Part shown: one piece after another, positions 18,134-28,583 of the stretch
How the letters are laid out: every line of letters starts with the position of its first letter
Position numbering within the stretch: the first letter of the stretch is position 1
Source: Gammaproteobacteria bacterium
Lineage (GTDB): Bacteria; Pseudomonadota; Gammaproteobacteria; SZUA-229
NCBI GenBank assembly: GCA_029882395.1
Contig: JAOUKT010000028.1
Span: forward strand, 1-40,469
DNA: 40,469 bases
Reading direction: 5' to 3'
Notes under the pieces: generated by a model
Told to the model about the DNA's origin: nothing
Database searches by the model: none
What the model saw: the letters and a program-made list of their open reading frames with translations, nothing else
Made by a program: the position numbers and the translations under genes

Positions 18134-18175
18134 TCCAGTATCCATTTAACGGCCGGATCAGCCGCAAAACCATGA

Positions 18176-18862
18176 TTAACTAAAGCATTGTTGCGCCAGT
18201 TGAAGCACTTTGGCTTCGACTTCAGCGACCGATAACTCAGTGGTGTCGATAACGACAGCATCTTCGGCGGGCTTAAGCGGCGCTACTTTGCGATTAGAAT
18301 CGCGTTCATCCCGTGCCGTCAAGTCGGCTACGAGGTCGCGGATATTAACATCTATCCCCTTGTCTTTCAACTGCTTAAAGCGCCTTTCGGCCCTTTCTTC
18401 AGCACTTGCCGTTAAATAGATCTTTAATGGTGCATTTGGGAATACAACCGTGCCCATATCACGGCCATCGGCGATCAAACCGGCTTCATTTGCCAATGAG
18501 CGCTGTTTCTCTAATAAAGCCGCCCGGACACCTTCTACAGCGGCCACTTTGGAGGCCATATTACCTGTTGCCTCCTCGCGTATTTTCTCGCTTACATCTT
18601 CATTACGCAGAAAATAACGCAAACCGTCAGCGCCGCTTTCAAAGCGCACATCAAGCGCAATGGCGATTTTTTCTAATGCTTCATGATCATGTTCTGATAT
18701 GCCATCATTCATAGCCGCACACGCCGTTAACCGGTACAAAGCACCGCTATCCAGTACCGGCCAGCCCAGCTGATGCGATAACAGCAGGCAAATCGTACCC
18801 TTGCCTACACCGCTGGGACCATCGACGGTAATTAATTTATCCACGGATTTTGCTATTGTCAT
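18176..18862 (-). CDS. cmk: Cytidylate kinase
   Basis: Phosphorylates CMP and dCMP. The 228-residue protein has the P-loop GPSGVGKGT, the LIADGRDMGTVVFPNA motif and the DERDSNR lid region typical of Cmk. Its ATG overlaps the aroA stop (ATGA), so translation is coupled. Downstream is rpsA. The aroA-cmk-rpsA-ihfB order is conserved. Confidence 0.96.
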   Translation of the reverse strand: MTIAKSVDKLITVDGPSGVGKGTICLLLSHQLGWPVLDSGALYRLTACAAMNDGISEHDHEALEKIAIALDVRFESGADGLRYFLRNEDVSEKIREEATGNMASKVAAVEGVRAALLEKQRSLANEAGLIADGRDMGTVVFPNAPLKIYLTASAEERAERRFKQLKDKGIDVNIRDLVADLTARDERDSNRKVAPLKPAEDAVVIDTTELSVAEVEAKVLQLAQQCFS

Positions 18863-20181
18863 AATGAGTTCGTTGTCTGCGTGGTTGTAAGCTGCAAACC
18901 GACCTGATTAGCCAGCTCTACAAAGGTTGGGAAGGAGGTATTGACGTTATCGCAGTCATCAATCACGATTTCACCTTCAGCTGCTAATGACGCCACACTA
19001 AAGGCCATCGCGATACGATGATCATCATGACTGTTAACCGTACCGGATTTAATGGCACCGCCATTAATGATCATGCCATCATCGGTCGCCGTTGCATCGA
19101 CACCCAAAGCCACCAAGCCATCTGCCATCACCTGAATTCGGTCACATTCTTTAACACGCAGCTCATGCGCACCGCTGACAACTGTTTGACCCTGTGCGCA
19201 GGCAGCGGCTACAAATAACACCGGAAATTCATCGATCGCTAAGGGCACCAGCGCTTCGGGCACATGTATACCTTTTAACTGACTGTTCCGGACATGCACA
19301 TCCGCCACAGGCTCACCACCGACTTGCTGGTGATTTTGCAACGTAATATCAGCACCCATTAGTTTAAGGATATCAATCACGCCGGTTCGTGTTGGGTTAA
19401 TGCCGACGTGTTTAATTAAGATATCAGCCTCTTTCGCTATCGCAGCCATCACCATAAAAAAAGCCGCTGATGAGATATCTGAAGGCACATCAATATCGCA
19501 AGCCGTTAACTTACCGCCACCTTGCAGGCTGATTTTATTGGCCTGCGTTTTAACCGGATAACCAAATGCTGCCAGCATTCTTTCTGTATGGTCACGTGTT
19601 GGTGCCGGTTCAGTAACAGAGGTTTCACCATCGGCATACATGCCCGCCAATAACAGACAGGACTTAACCTGTGCACTGGCCATCGGCATATCATAATGAA
19701 TACCTTTCATTTGGCTGCCACCGTGAATCTTCAATGGCGGCCGGCCGCCTTCAGCAGTATCCACTCTCGCCCCCATTAACGCCAAAGGATCTGTCACGCG
19801 TTTCATTGGGCGCTTTGTTAAAGAACGATCACCGATCAGTTCCAGATCAAATGACTGGCCCGATAATAAGCCGGACAACAACCGCATCGAGGTACCCGAG
19901 TTACCCATATCCAGGGGCTTGGCAGGTGGCTTAAGTCCATTCATACCCACTCCATGAATGCACACTTTGCCATCAACAGGGCCCTCAATCTCAACACCCA
20001 TGGCCTGAAAAGCCCGCAGTGTATTGAGACTGTCTTCGCCTTCTAAAAAACCGCTAACGTGAGTTATACCTTCGGCAAGAGAGCCAAACATAATGGATCG
20101 ATGCGATACCGATTTATCACCCGGTACACGAATCTCACCGGAGATTTTACCGGCGGGTTGTAACTTGAACTGTAAGCTCAT
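18859..20181 (-). CDS. aroA: 3-phosphoshikimate 1-carboxyvinyltransferase (EPSP synthase)
   Basis: Sixth step of the shikimate pathway. The 440-residue protein shows the substrate-binding GDKSVSHRS near the N-terminus, NSGTSMRLLSGLLSGQ, PTRDHTERML and AIDEFPVLFVAAACAQG. It overlaps cmk by 4 bases and follows tyrA by 50 bases, within the aromatic gene series. The NSGTSMRLLSG wording resembles the more Gram-positive-like or glyphosate-tolerant enzyme type also found in Pseudomonas; tolerance itself was not inferred. Confidence 0.96.
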   Translation of the reverse strand: MSLQFKLQPAGKISGEIRVPGDKSVSHRSIMFGSLAEGITHVSGFLEGEDSLNTLRAFQAMGVEIEGPVDGKVCIHGVGMNGLKPPAKPLDMGNSGTSMRLLSGLLSGQSFDLELIGDRSLTKRPMKRVTDPLALMGARVDTAEGGRPPLKIHGGSQMKGIHYDMPMASAQVKSCLLLAGMYADGETSVTEPAPTRDHTERMLAAFGYPVKTQANKISLQGGGKLTACDIDVPSDISSAAFFMVMAAIAKEADILIKHVGINPTRTGVIDILKLMGADITLQNHQQVGGEPVADVHVRNSQLKGIHVPEALVPLAIDEFPVLFVAAACAQGQTVVSGAHELRVKECDRIQVMADGLVALGVDATATDDGMIINGGAIKSGTVNSHDDHRIAMAFSVASLAAEGEIVIDDCDNVNTSFPTFVELANQVGLQLTTTQTTNSL

Positions 20182-20231
20182 GCGATGAGAACCTTATTTA
20201 AATACTTAACCATTAATTTTTTCAGAATAGT

Positions 20232-21086
20232 CTAGAAATTGAATTTGTCGCGTGACATTTTAGCTGACTGAAAATAGCATAATAACTGATCCGCATCCTC
20301 TTTGTTTAATGCGTCTTTTATCCTGTCCAGCTCTGACTGATAGCGGCTTAAGCTCGTTAGCAGCGCTGTTTTATTAGCCAGACAAATATCACGCCACATC
20401 ACCGGATCACTGGAAGCAATCCGAGTGAAGTCACGGAAACCACCCGCTGCGTAGCGGAAGTAGCTTTCCGAGTTATTGCTCTCGAACAGGCAATTGACCA
20501 GCCCATAAGCCAGCAAGTGTGGCAGATGACTTGTGCCAGCCAGGATCTCATCATGTTCTGCAGCCGGCATTGACTCGACTTCAGCACCCGCTGCCTGCCA
20601 CATGGCGATAACGGCAGCTGATGCCTGAGCGCTTTCATCAGACGGTGTAATAATGACTCTACGGTCTTGATAAAGCTCAGCAAAAGCCGCTTCGACACCA
20701 CTTTGTTCAGTGCCCGCAATAGGATGAGCAGGAACAAATTGTGAATAACACCGCTTAAGAAATTCTTTTGCGTCTTCAATTACGCGCACTTTTGCACTGC
20801 CACCATCAGTCACGATTGCAGTCGGTTTTAAATGCGCATCAATTGCTTTAAAGACCGCCGCCATCGCCCCCATAGGTACTGCCACAAATACCATATCGGC
20901 ATCCGACACGGCTGCCGCCATGTCTGTATTAAAGCTATCGATCACACCCAGATCCTGAGCAATTTGCAACCTCTCTGCATTGCGACCGGCACCGATGATT
21001 TCTTCACAATAGCCGGCACGGCGTAAGGCCAGGGCTAACGAGCCACCAATCAAACCCACACCAATTATGCAGAGTTTTTTAATCAT
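20232..21086 (-). CDS. tyrA: Prephenate dehydrogenase
   Basis: Converts prephenate to 4-hydroxyphenylpyruvate for tyrosine. The 284-residue monofunctional enzyme begins with a dinucleotide-binding fold (CIIGVGLIGGSLALALR) and has VPAHPIAGTEQSGV and GTSHLPHLLAYGL. There is no chorismate mutase or ACT domain. I chose the ATG at 21086, directly before the Rossmann fold. An in-frame GTG at 21107 would overlap hisC further. It overlaps the hisC stop by 8 bases. In some relatives the enzyme also accepts arogenate; that cannot be told here. Confidence 0.92.
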   Translation of the reverse strand: MIKKLCIIGVGLIGGSLALALRRAGYCEEIIGAGRNAERLQIAQDLGVIDSFNTDMAAAVSDADMVFVAVPMGAMAAVFKAIDAHLKPTAIVTDGGSAKVRVIEDAKEFLKRCYSQFVPAHPIAGTEQSGVEAAFAELYQDRRVIITPSDESAQASAAVIAMWQAAGAEVESMPAAEHDEILAGTSHLPHLLAYGLVNCLFESNNSESYFRYAAGGFRDFTRIASSDPVMWRDICLANKTALLTSLSRYQSELDRIKDALNKEDADQLLCYFQSAKMSRDKFNF

Positions 21087-22209
21087 TAGCCGGTCCATTA
21101 AGCACACTGTCGAGCGCCCTTAAAACACGATCATTTTGTTGATAACTGCCAACTGTAATGCGTAAATGATTTGCTAAACCATAGTTGGCGACAGGTCTGA
21201 CGATCACGCCTTCATGCAATAATGCGTCATAAAGTGGCGCTGCAGGCTGATTCATATCAACCGTAATAAAGTTGCCAATTGACTGTATATAATTTAAACC
21301 CAGCTCATCAAAACCAATCATTAACTGTTTTAAACCCTGGGTGTTGATCATCACACTTTGGACAACATGTGTTTCATCATCGAGCGCTGCGCAAGCTGCA
21401 ACCTGCGCCATGGTATTGACATTAAATGGCTGACGCACACGGTTTAAAAGATCAGCAATTTCAGCATTCGAAAGCGCATAACCCACTCGTAAACCGGCGA
21501 GCGCATGTATTTTTGAAAAGGTTCGGGTAATGATTAAGTTCGGAAATAAATTCAGCCAGTTGATCGAGTCAGGTTTCAGGCTATCGGGCATGTATTCAAA
21601 ATAAGCCTCGTCCAGCACCACCACCACATTGGCATCCACTTTTGTTAAAAACTCATGCAGCACTGCCGGTTCAATCCAGGTACCTGTCGGGTTATTCGGG
21701 TTTGCCAGAAAAACAACTTTTGTATTTTTATCAATACAGCTCAGCATCGCATCCAGATCATGACCATAAGGCATGCTGCTATGATCAACCGGATACGCGT
21801 TTGCAACCTTGGCCTGTGCACCGACAGCCTGTACAACAATTGGGTAAACAGCAAAGGCATATTCAGAAAAAACAGCAGAACTTTGCTCAGTTAAAAACGT
21901 TCGCGCAATTAACTCAAGTACATCGTTTGAGCCGTTACCCAGCGTCACCTGTTGCATATCAAGCCCATGTACCTGAGCCAGCTTGTGCCTTAAATTATGC
22001 GCACTACCATCCGGGTATAAATGCAATAATGGTAATGCGGTGATCAGTGCTTTTTGCACAGACGCAGATGGCCCCAGGGGATTTTCATTTGATGCCAGTT
22101 TCAGTGAATGAGTAATGCCTAATTCACGCTCGAGTTCTTCAACGGGTTTGCCAGGCAGATAAGGTGTTAAGCCTTGCACGCCTTTTGTGGCCAGTTCTTT
22201 ATAAGCCAT
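21079..22209 (-). CDS. hisC: Histidinol-phosphate aminotransferase
   Basis: A 376-residue PLP-dependent aminotransferase of fold type I. It has LGNGSNDVLELI, FLANPNNPTGTW, VVLDEAYFEY and the PLP lysine in TRTFSKIHALAGLRVGYA. In this gene order (pheA-hisC-tyrA) the paralogue often takes part in aromatic transamination as well as histidine synthesis. No other his gene is nearby, which supports a broader role. It is followed by tyrA with overlap and preceded by pheA, 30 bases away. Confidence 0.92.
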   Translation of the reverse strand: MAYKELATKGVQGLTPYLPGKPVEELERELGITHSLKLASNENPLGPSASVQKALITALPLLHLYPDGSAHNLRHKLAQVHGLDMQQVTLGNGSNDVLELIARTFLTEQSSAVFSEYAFAVYPIVVQAVGAQAKVANAYPVDHSSMPYGHDLDAMLSCIDKNTKVVFLANPNNPTGTWIEPAVLHEFLTKVDANVVVVLDEAYFEYMPDSLKPDSINWLNLFPNLIITRTFSKIHALAGLRVGYALSNAEIADLLNRVRQPFNVNTMAQVAACAALDDETHVVQSVMINTQGLKQLMIGFDELGLNYIQSIGNFITVDMNQPAAPLYDALLHEGVIVRPVANYGLANHLRITVGSYQQNDRVLRALDSVLNGPAND

Positions 22210-22239
22210 GGTATTGATCTGTATGAGTCATTGTTATGT

Positions 22240-23325
22240 TTAGAGTACAGCGACAGGATATGAACCAAGCACTTTAAGCATCGCAGATTTATGCTCAAGA
22301 TCAGTGATCGCCTCGGCTACGTTAGGCTCATCACGGTGGCCCTGTATATCAATAAAGAAGACATACTCCCAGACACCGCTGCTTTGGGCAGGGCGCGATT
22401 CGATTTTACTCATGCTGATCCCGCGATCGGCAAAAGCGCTTAGCAGGTCATGTAAAGCACCGGCTTTATTGTGCAGCATCACCAGCAGTGATGTTTTGTC
22501 GTCACCGCTGGCAGGCACGCTGTGTTTACCGAGCACAATAAAACGCGTGGTATTATCAACCTGATCTTCTATATTTTGATTGAGTACCGGCACAGAATAT
22601 AAATCGGCTGCAACCTGCCCTGCGATTGCAGCCGCACCCGGTTCGTCCTTTAGCAAGGTAACAGCATGACTGTTACTGCTAACGGCAATGGTTTCGACAG
22701 CCGGCAGGTTTTTGTTTAACCAGTTTCGACACTGCGCCAGAGACTGCTGATGAGAGTAGACTCTGGTAACTGCTGTAAGGACTTTGCAATGGGTAATTAA
22801 ATTATGGTGAATCGGTAAATCAACCTCGCCACAAATAACCAGACGAGACTGCAACAGCATATCCAGCGTATAGCTGATCACGCCTTCCGTAGAATTCTCG
22901 ATGGGTACGATTCCAAAATCTGCATTACCGGCTTCTACTTCGCGAAACACGTCATCTATCTGCGCAGACGCCAGTCCATTTATCGAGCCACCAAAGTGTT
23001 TCAGCGCACCCATATGTGTATAGGAACCATCAGGACCGAGATAGGCTATTTTTAAAGGTTGCTCAAGCGCAAGACAGGCGGCCATAATTTCCCGGAACAG
23101 TCTGGCCATTTCATTTGCATCAAGTGGCCCGCTATTGCGTTCTTTAACCGCCCGTAATACCTGAGCTTCACGTTCAGGGCGATAAAACAATGCCTCATCG
23201 CCGGCACGCATTTTTACTTCTGCTACTTGTTGTGCACATTTAGCGCGCTCGGAAATTAAAGCCTGAATCTGCTGATCCAGTTCATCAATTTTTATCCGGA
23301 TAGTATTTAAATCTGTTTCTGACAT
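22240..23325 (-). CDS. pheA: Bifunctional chorismate mutase/prephenate dehydratase (P-protein)
   Basis: Makes phenylpyruvate from chorismate. The 361-residue product has an N-terminal AroQ chorismate mutase (about 1-85), a prephenate dehydratase domain (about 97-270, with PIENSTEGVI and NTTRFIVLG) and a C-terminal ACT domain with GALHDLL and ESRP, the residues used in E. coli for phenylalanine feedback binding. I chose the ATG at 23325, giving MSETDLNTIR; a TTG at 23349 would add eight residues. It lies between serA and hisC in the aromatic series. Feedback inhibition by Phe is expected from the ACT residues. Confidence 0.95.
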   Translation of the reverse strand: MSETDLNTIRIKIDELDQQIQALISERAKCAQQVAEVKMRAGDEALFYRPEREAQVLRAVKERNSGPLDANEMARLFREIMAACLALEQPLKIAYLGPDGSYTHMGALKHFGGSINGLASAQIDDVFREVEAGNADFGIVPIENSTEGVISYTLDMLLQSRLVICGEVDLPIHHNLITHCKVLTAVTRVYSHQQSLAQCRNWLNKNLPAVETIAVSSNSHAVTLLKDEPGAAAIAGQVAADLYSVPVLNQNIEDQVDNTTRFIVLGKHSVPASGDDKTSLLVMLHNKAGALHDLLSAFADRGISMSKIESRPAQSSGVWEYVFFIDIQGHRDEPNVAEAITDLEHKSAMLKVLGSYPVAVL

Positions 23326-23357
23326 GGTTATATAACTAGCGTTTCCCAATTAGCGCC

Positions 23358-24521
23358 CTAAAGCGCCCTCACACTCAGAACCCCGTCAACAGCTGACAGC
23401 TTCTGCAAACAAACTTCAGGCACAGGTGATTCAAGATCCATTAGTGAATAAGCCAGATCACCTCGTGATTCATTAACCATGTGCAAAATATTCACACTGG
23501 CCTGGCCCAGCACATGAGATATCTGCGCCACCATATCCGGACGATTCATATTGGCAATGGCCAGCCTGTTAGCCCCCTTGTGTGATAATTTTACATTCGG
23601 AAAATTGACAGAATTTTTAATATGCCCGTTTTGCAAAAAATCTTTTAGCTGGTCCGCAATCATAATCGCGCAGTTATCTTCAGCCTCATTAGTTGAAGCA
23701 CCCAGATGAGGCAAGGTATAGACCCTGTTCTGGCCCTTTAATTTAGGTGACGGAAAATCAGATACATATGCATTTACTTTGCCCTTTTTAATGGCCGCTA
23801 AAACCGCATCGTCATCGACAATGCCATCACGAGCAAAGTTCATTATCACAACACCATCTTTCATGGTTGCTAAACGTTCTGCATTTAAAAGGTTTTGAGT
23901 TGATTCAATCAATGGCACGTGAAACGTAACAAAATCACATTCGTTCAACAAGGCTTCCGCACTGTCCATTTCTTTGACATCGGCCGATAATTGCCATGCC
24001 CGTTTAATCGTAATCGTCGGATCAAAACCGATAACATTCATGCCAAGGGCAACGGCGGCATTTGCAACCTCAACACCGATTGCACCCAGACCAATGACAC
24101 CGAGTGTACGCCCTGGCAACTCAAATCCAACGTATTGTTTTTTACCCGCTTCAACCGCTTTACTGACTTCAGCCTCTGAGCCTTCCAGATTTTCAGAATA
24201 CTGCCATGCATCACAGATATTACGCGCCGCCATTAACATGCCGACGATCACCAGCTCTTTTACGGCATTAGCATTAGCGCCGGGAGCATTAAAAACAACC
24301 ACACCACGTTCGCTCATTTTATCGACCGGGATGTTATTAACGCCGGCACCGGCACGTCCAATTGCACGCACCGTATCCGCTATTGGCTCATCGTGTAATT
24401 TGGCCGAACGCAACATAATCGCATCCGCATCTTCAATGTCTTCGCCTACTTCGTATTGATCTGCAGGTAATCGCGATAAACCTTTATGCGAAATATTGTT
24501 ATAGGTTTTAATTTTATACAT
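23358..24521 (-). CDS. serA: D-3-phosphoglycerate dehydrogenase
   Basis: First step of serine synthesis. The 387-residue enzyme has RAGAGVNNIPVD, the NAD-binding LGVIGLGAIGVEVANAA and the catalytic His in PHLGASTNEAEDN, followed by a C-terminal ACT domain (about 320-387). This short form lacks the extra intervening domain of the longer SerA type. The conserved arginine loop reads NFARDGIVDDDAV, where the last Gly-Gly pair of many relatives is Asp-Gly. It sits between serC and pheA. ACT-mediated serine inhibition is possible. Confidence 0.93.
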   Translation of the reverse strand: MYKIKTYNNISHKGLSRLPADQYEVGEDIEDADAIMLRSAKLHDEPIADTVRAIGRAGAGVNNIPVDKMSERGVVVFNAPGANANAVKELVIVGMLMAARNICDAWQYSENLEGSEAEVSKAVEAGKKQYVGFELPGRTLGVIGLGAIGVEVANAAVALGMNVIGFDPTITIKRAWQLSADVKEMDSAEALLNECDFVTFHVPLIESTQNLLNAERLATMKDGVVIMNFARDGIVDDDAVLAAIKKGKVNAYVSDFPSPKLKGQNRVYTLPHLGASTNEAEDNCAIMIADQLKDFLQNGHIKNSVNFPNVKLSHKGANRLAIANMNRPDMVAQISHVLGQASVNILHMVNESRGDLAYSLMDLESPVPEVCLQKLSAVDGVLSVRAL

Positions 24522-24556
24522 TTTATTATTAACCTTATACCTGACTCATTTATAAG

Positions 24557-25636
24557 TTAGGCGTTATTTTTTTCAAAATCGGTCATGAATTCAACCAATG
24601 CTTCAACCCCGGCTTCCGGCATTGCATTGTATATACTGGCACGCATACCACCTAAAGAGCGGTGACCTTTTAAAGTCGTTAAACCGTTTGCAGCCGCTTT
24701 TTCAATAAACAGAGCATCCAGCTTATCATCGGCTAAAATAAACGGAACATTCATCCATGAGCGGTATTTAATATCTATCGGATTACTATAAAAAGCTGAG
24801 CTATCAATGGCTGAATAAAGCTTTTCAGCTTTACGCTGATTAATTGCCTGCATGGCTTTAATGCCACCATTTTCTTTCAGCCATTTAAAAACCAGACCCG
24901 ACAAATACCAGCTGTTGGTGGGTGGCGTGTTATACATTGAGTCGTTATCGGCGTGTATTTTATAATCAAACATGGCGGGCATATCCGTCATTGCATTGCC
25001 AATCAGATCTTCACGCACAATAACCAGTGTTAAGCCAGCCGGGCCAATGTTTTTCTGGGCACCGGCATAGATAACACCAAACTTACTGACATCAATTTCA
25101 CGGGACAAAATTGATGACGACATATCCGCTACTAACGGTTTGTCTGTCTGCGGCACAGCATCAAATTCGAGACCAACAATCGTTTCATTTGGTGTGTAAT
25201 GAACATAGGCAGCATCATCACTGAAATTCCATGCTGATGCATCTGCAATTGTTGTAAATTTGCTTTCTGAGTTATCGGTTACAAGATTGACATCACAATA
25301 GCGTCTGGCTTCAGTAACGGCTTTTTTTGACCACTGCCCCGTGAGCAAGTAATCGGCTTTTTTAGCACCATTGAGTAAATTTACCGGCACCATTGCAAAC
25401 TGGCTACTGGCGCCACCTTGCAAGAATAAAACTTTGTAGTTAGAAGGGATTGACATGACTTCACGTAAATCGGCTTCTGCCTGTTCTGCGACGGCAATGA
25501 ACTCTTTACTGCGGTGACTTAGCTCCATCACCGATGAACCCGTGCCGGCAAAATCCAGCAGTTCTTCCTGCGCTTGTTTTAAAACAGCTTCCGGCAACAT
25601 AGCTGGACCGGCACTAAAGTTATACACGCGACTCAC
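24557..25636 (-). CDS. serC: Phosphoserine aminotransferase
   Basis: Second step of serine synthesis, also used in pyridoxal phosphate synthesis. The 359-residue protein has [10 protein letters not shown] near the start, [15 protein letters not shown] and the PLP lysine in [14 protein letters not shown]. The start is GTG, with GGGGTGA upstream. SerA follows 35 bases later, so both serine enzymes are together. gyrA precedes it by 39 bases. Confidence 0.95.
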   Translation of the reverse strand: MSRVYNFSAGPAMLPEAVLKQAQEELLDFAGTGSSVMELSHRSKEFIAVAEQAEADLREVMSIPSNYKVLFLQGGASSQFAMVPVNLLNGAKKADYLLTGQWSKKAVTEARRYCDVNLVTDNSESKFTTIADASAWNFSDDAAYVHYTPNETIVGLEFDAVPQTDKPLVADMSSSILSREIDVSKFGVIYAGAQKNIGPAGLTLVIVREDLIGNAMTDMPAMFDYKIHADNDSMYNTPPTNSWYLSGLVFKWLKENGGIKAMQAINQRKAEKLYSAIDSSAFYSNPIDIKYRSWMNVPFILADDKLDALFIEKAAANGLTTLKGHRSLGGMRASIYNAMPEAGVEALVEFMTDFEKNNA

Positions 25637-25675
25637 ACTTCACCCCATCGATAAAATTAAATTAAATGTTTATGT

Positions 25676-28303
25676 TTACTCGTCAGAAGAATCCGGTTGC
25701 GCTGAATCCTGAGCCGTGTCAGAAGATGCTTGAGCACCCTCTTCGCTATCAGCATCGTCATCTTCACCGTCAATAGAAAGGTTTTCTATGCGTTCGATTT
25801 CAACCAGCTTTTCTTCATCGGCCAGCCTGATTAAGCGCACTCCCTGTGTATTTCTGCCGGTAATCGACACACCGCTGGATTCTGTTCGCACCAGGGTGCC
25901 ACAATCGGATATGAGCATGATCTGATCATCATCAGAGACCTGCACAGCGCCCACCACAGCACCGTTACGCTCACTGGTCTGGATCGAAATCACACCCTGA
26001 CCACCACGACCCTGAAGTGAATATTGATCCAGAGAGGTGCGTTTGCCATATCCAAATTCAGTAGCCGTTAATATATAACCGTCTTCTCTGGCTACAATCA
26101 TGCTAATAACCTTATTGCCTTCAGCTAACTTCATACCCCGGACACCGGCAGCTGTACGGCCCATTGCCCGGACATCGGTTTCCGAGAAGCGAATTGATTT
26201 ACCAGAGTCTGCAAATAACATGATTTGTGATGAACCGTCAGTAATGGCGACATCAACCAAGGTATCATCATCACGCAGATCAACCGCGATAATGCCGCCG
26301 TTACGAGGGCGCGAGAAATTCATGAGTGATGTTTTCTTCACCGTGGCGTTACTGGTAGCCATAAAGATGTAGTGATCTTCGTCGTATTCACGAACTGGCA
26401 ATACCGCATTGATGCGCTCGTTATCTTCAAGCGGCAATAAGTTAACAATTGGTTTGCCACGTGAGCCACGGCTGGCAATAGGTAGTTCGTAAACTTTTAT
26501 CCAGTAGACTTTTCCGCGGTTAGAGAAGCACAATAAAGTATCGTGTGTATTGGCAACGAATAATTTATCGATGAAGTCTTCATCTTTCATTTTGGTCGCG
26601 GCTTTACCACGGCCTCCACGGCGTTGTGTCGCGTATTCAGTCAGTGGCTGAGCTTTAACGTAACCCTCATGAGACATGGTGACGACGACATCTTCTTCGG
26701 TAATCAAATCTTCCAGCGTTAAGTCAAGACGATTCTGAATAATTTCACTGCGACGCTCATCACCAAACTTTTCAACCACTTCAGCCAGTTCTTCGCGTAT
26801 GACTTCAAGCAGACGCTCTGGATTAGATATAATTTCCAGTAATTCTTTAACCAGTTCAAGCAGCGCCTTAAACTCATCAATGATCTTGTCTTGCTCAAGA
26901 CCTGTCAGACGATGCAAACGTAAATCAAGTATGGCCTGCGCCTGGGTTTCTGATAAATGATAGCCGTCTTTTAACAGGCCTAATTCTGCACTTAAGTTTT
27001 CTGGCCGGGTCGAATCGGCACCAGTACGGCTTAACATGTCTGTGATTTGACCAGGCACCCACACTTTTGCAACCAATTGCTGTTTGGCTGCTGCAGGGTT
27101 TGCTGCTTTACGGATCAGCTCGATCACTTCGTCAATATTAGCCAGCGCAATCGCTAAACCTTCGAGCACATGAGCTCGCTCACGGGCTTTTTTCAGTTCG
27201 AATATAGTGCGCCGAGTAACGACTTCACGACGATGACGGATAAAGGCATCAAGAATTTCTTTAAGGTTTAAAAGTTTTGGCTGACCATCTACCAAAGCCA
27301 CCATATTGATACCGAACACACACTGCAGCTGTGTTTGTGAGTAAAGGTTATTTAGAATCACCTCACCGACTTCACCGCGGCGAAGCTCGATAACGATACG
27401 CATACCGTCTTTATCGGATTCATCGCGCAGCTCGGTAATACCTTCAATCTTTTTATCTTTAACGAGTTCTGCGATCTTTTCGATCAATCGCGCCTTGTTA
27501 ACCTGATACGGAATTTCATGTACAAGAATGGTTTGTTTGCCATTATTTTCATTGGTTTCTATAGAGCAACGCGCACGCATAACCATACGGCCACGGCCGG
27601 TATGATAGGCATCCCGAATACCTTTAACTCCGTTGATAAAACCGGCGGTGGGCAAATCAGGTGCAGGAATGTACTGCATGAGTTCGTCAATCGTCAGATC
27701 GGGATTATCGACCAGGGCAACGCAGGCACTTACCACTTCATTGATATTATGTGGCGGTATATTGGTCGCCATACCCACTGCAATGCCCGATGAGCCATTG
27801 ATCAACAGACCAGGTAAACGACTGGGAAAAACGGTTGGTTCAGACTCGGAGCCATCGTAGTTTTCAATAAAATCTACGGTTTCTTTATCAAGGTCGGCGA
27901 GCATCTCATGCGCAATTTTTGCCATGCGCACTTCGGTATAACGCATCGCAGCCGGTGCATCGCCATCAACTGAACCGAAGTTACCCTGACCATCAACCAG
28001 CATGTAACGTAAGGAAAAAGGCTGCGCCATACGCACGATAGTGTCATAGACTGCGGTATCACCATGCGGATGGTATTTACCGATAACATCACCGACTACA
28101 CGAGCGGATTTTTTGTAGGATTTGTTCCAGTCGTTACCGAGCACATTCATTGCGTATAAAACGCGCCGGTGAACCGGTTTCAAACCATCACGAACATCGG
28201 GAAGCGCCCTGCCGACGATTACACTCATGGCATAGTCCAGATAGGACTGACGCATTTCATCTTCTAGATTTACTGGAACTATTTCTTTGGCGAAATCAGC
28301 CAT
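25676..28303 (-). CDS. gyrA: DNA gyrase subunit A
   Basis: Breakage-and-religation subunit of DNA gyrase, 875 residues as in E. coli. The catalytic tyrosine lies in [10 protein letters not shown]. The quinolone-resistance region reads [17 protein letters not shown], with Thr at the E. coli Ser83 position (normal in many species) and the Asp87 equivalent kept. The C-terminal beta-pinwheel has a GyrA box QRRGGRG and an acidic tail. It heads the long minus-strand series. A 280-base untranslated gap lies before it. Confidence 0.97.
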   Translation of the reverse strand: MADFAKEIVPVNLEDEMRQSYLDYAMSVIVGRALPDVRDGLKPVHRRVLYAMNVLGNDWNKSYKKSARVVGDVIGKYHPHGDTAVYDTIVRMAQPFSLRYMLVDGQGNFGSVDGDAPAAMRYTEVRMAKIAHEMLADLDKETVDFIENYDGSESEPTVFPSRLPGLLINGSSGIAVGMATNIPPHNINEVVSACVALVDNPDLTIDELMQYIPAPDLPTAGFINGVKGIRDAYHTGRGRMVMRARCSIETNENNGKQTILVHEIPYQVNKARLIEKIAELVKDKKIEGITELRDESDKDGMRIVIELRRGEVGEVILNNLYSQTQLQCVFGINMVALVDGQPKLLNLKEILDAFIRHRREVVTRRTIFELKKARERAHVLEGLAIALANIDEVIELIRKAANPAAAKQQLVAKVWVPGQITDMLSRTGADSTRPENLSAELGLLKDGYHLSETQAQAILDLRLHRLTGLEQDKIIDEFKALLELVKELLEIISNPERLLEVIREELAEVVEKFGDERRSEIIQNRLDLTLEDLITEEDVVVTMSHEGYVKAQPLTEYATQRRGGRGKAATKMKDEDFIDKLFVANTHDTLLCFSNRGKVYWIKVYELPIASRGSRGKPIVNLLPLEDNERINAVLPVREYDEDHYIFMATSNATVKKTSLMNFSRPRNGGIIAVDLRDDDTLVDVAITDGSSQIMLFADSGKSIRFSETDVRAMGRTAAGVRGMKLAEGNKVISMIVAREDGYILTATEFGYGKRTSLDQYSLQGRGGQGVISIQTSERNGAVVGAVQVSDDDQIMLISDCGTLVRTESSGVSITGRNTQGVRLIRLADEEKLVEIERIENLSIDGEDDDADSEEGAQASSDTAQDSAQPDSSDE

Positions 28304-28583
28304 ATGTTTGATAACTTCATGTCAAAACAAGTGTTTTAAGTGATGGTTTCAATCGATTAAGATCAGGCTTTACAGCACAAATAACAGCCGTTAAATAATA
28401 ACTGCTTTTTATCAATTTCCCGGTATCCAGGAATACACCTGTCAACATTCACAGCTTGTTTGTTTTAATTATGGTTTAGTCAAAAAATCTGCGCTAATTC
28501 TAACATAAATCAGGCCCTTTCTGCATTAATAATATGCATTCTCTAGGCAAGACATGCCATTTATAAATCAATAACTTAGGCGT
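28304..28583 (-). promoter_or_regulatory. gyrA upstream region (280 bases, no gene)
   Basis: The longest non-coding stretch. On the minus strand it holds an extended -10-like TGTTAGAAT (28505-28497) about 195 bases before gyrA, and isolated TTGACT and TTGACA hexamers without matching -10 boxes. A supercoiling-sensitive gyrA promoter is expected here, but the exact site is not clear. A hairpin at 28386-28406 is followed by TTTT on the plus strand, where no gene needs it. Confidence 0.35.

Noticed and set aside
23974..24459. 161-codon plus-strand frame opposite serA
   Set aside because: It is antisense to the NAD-binding core of SerA and has no family features.
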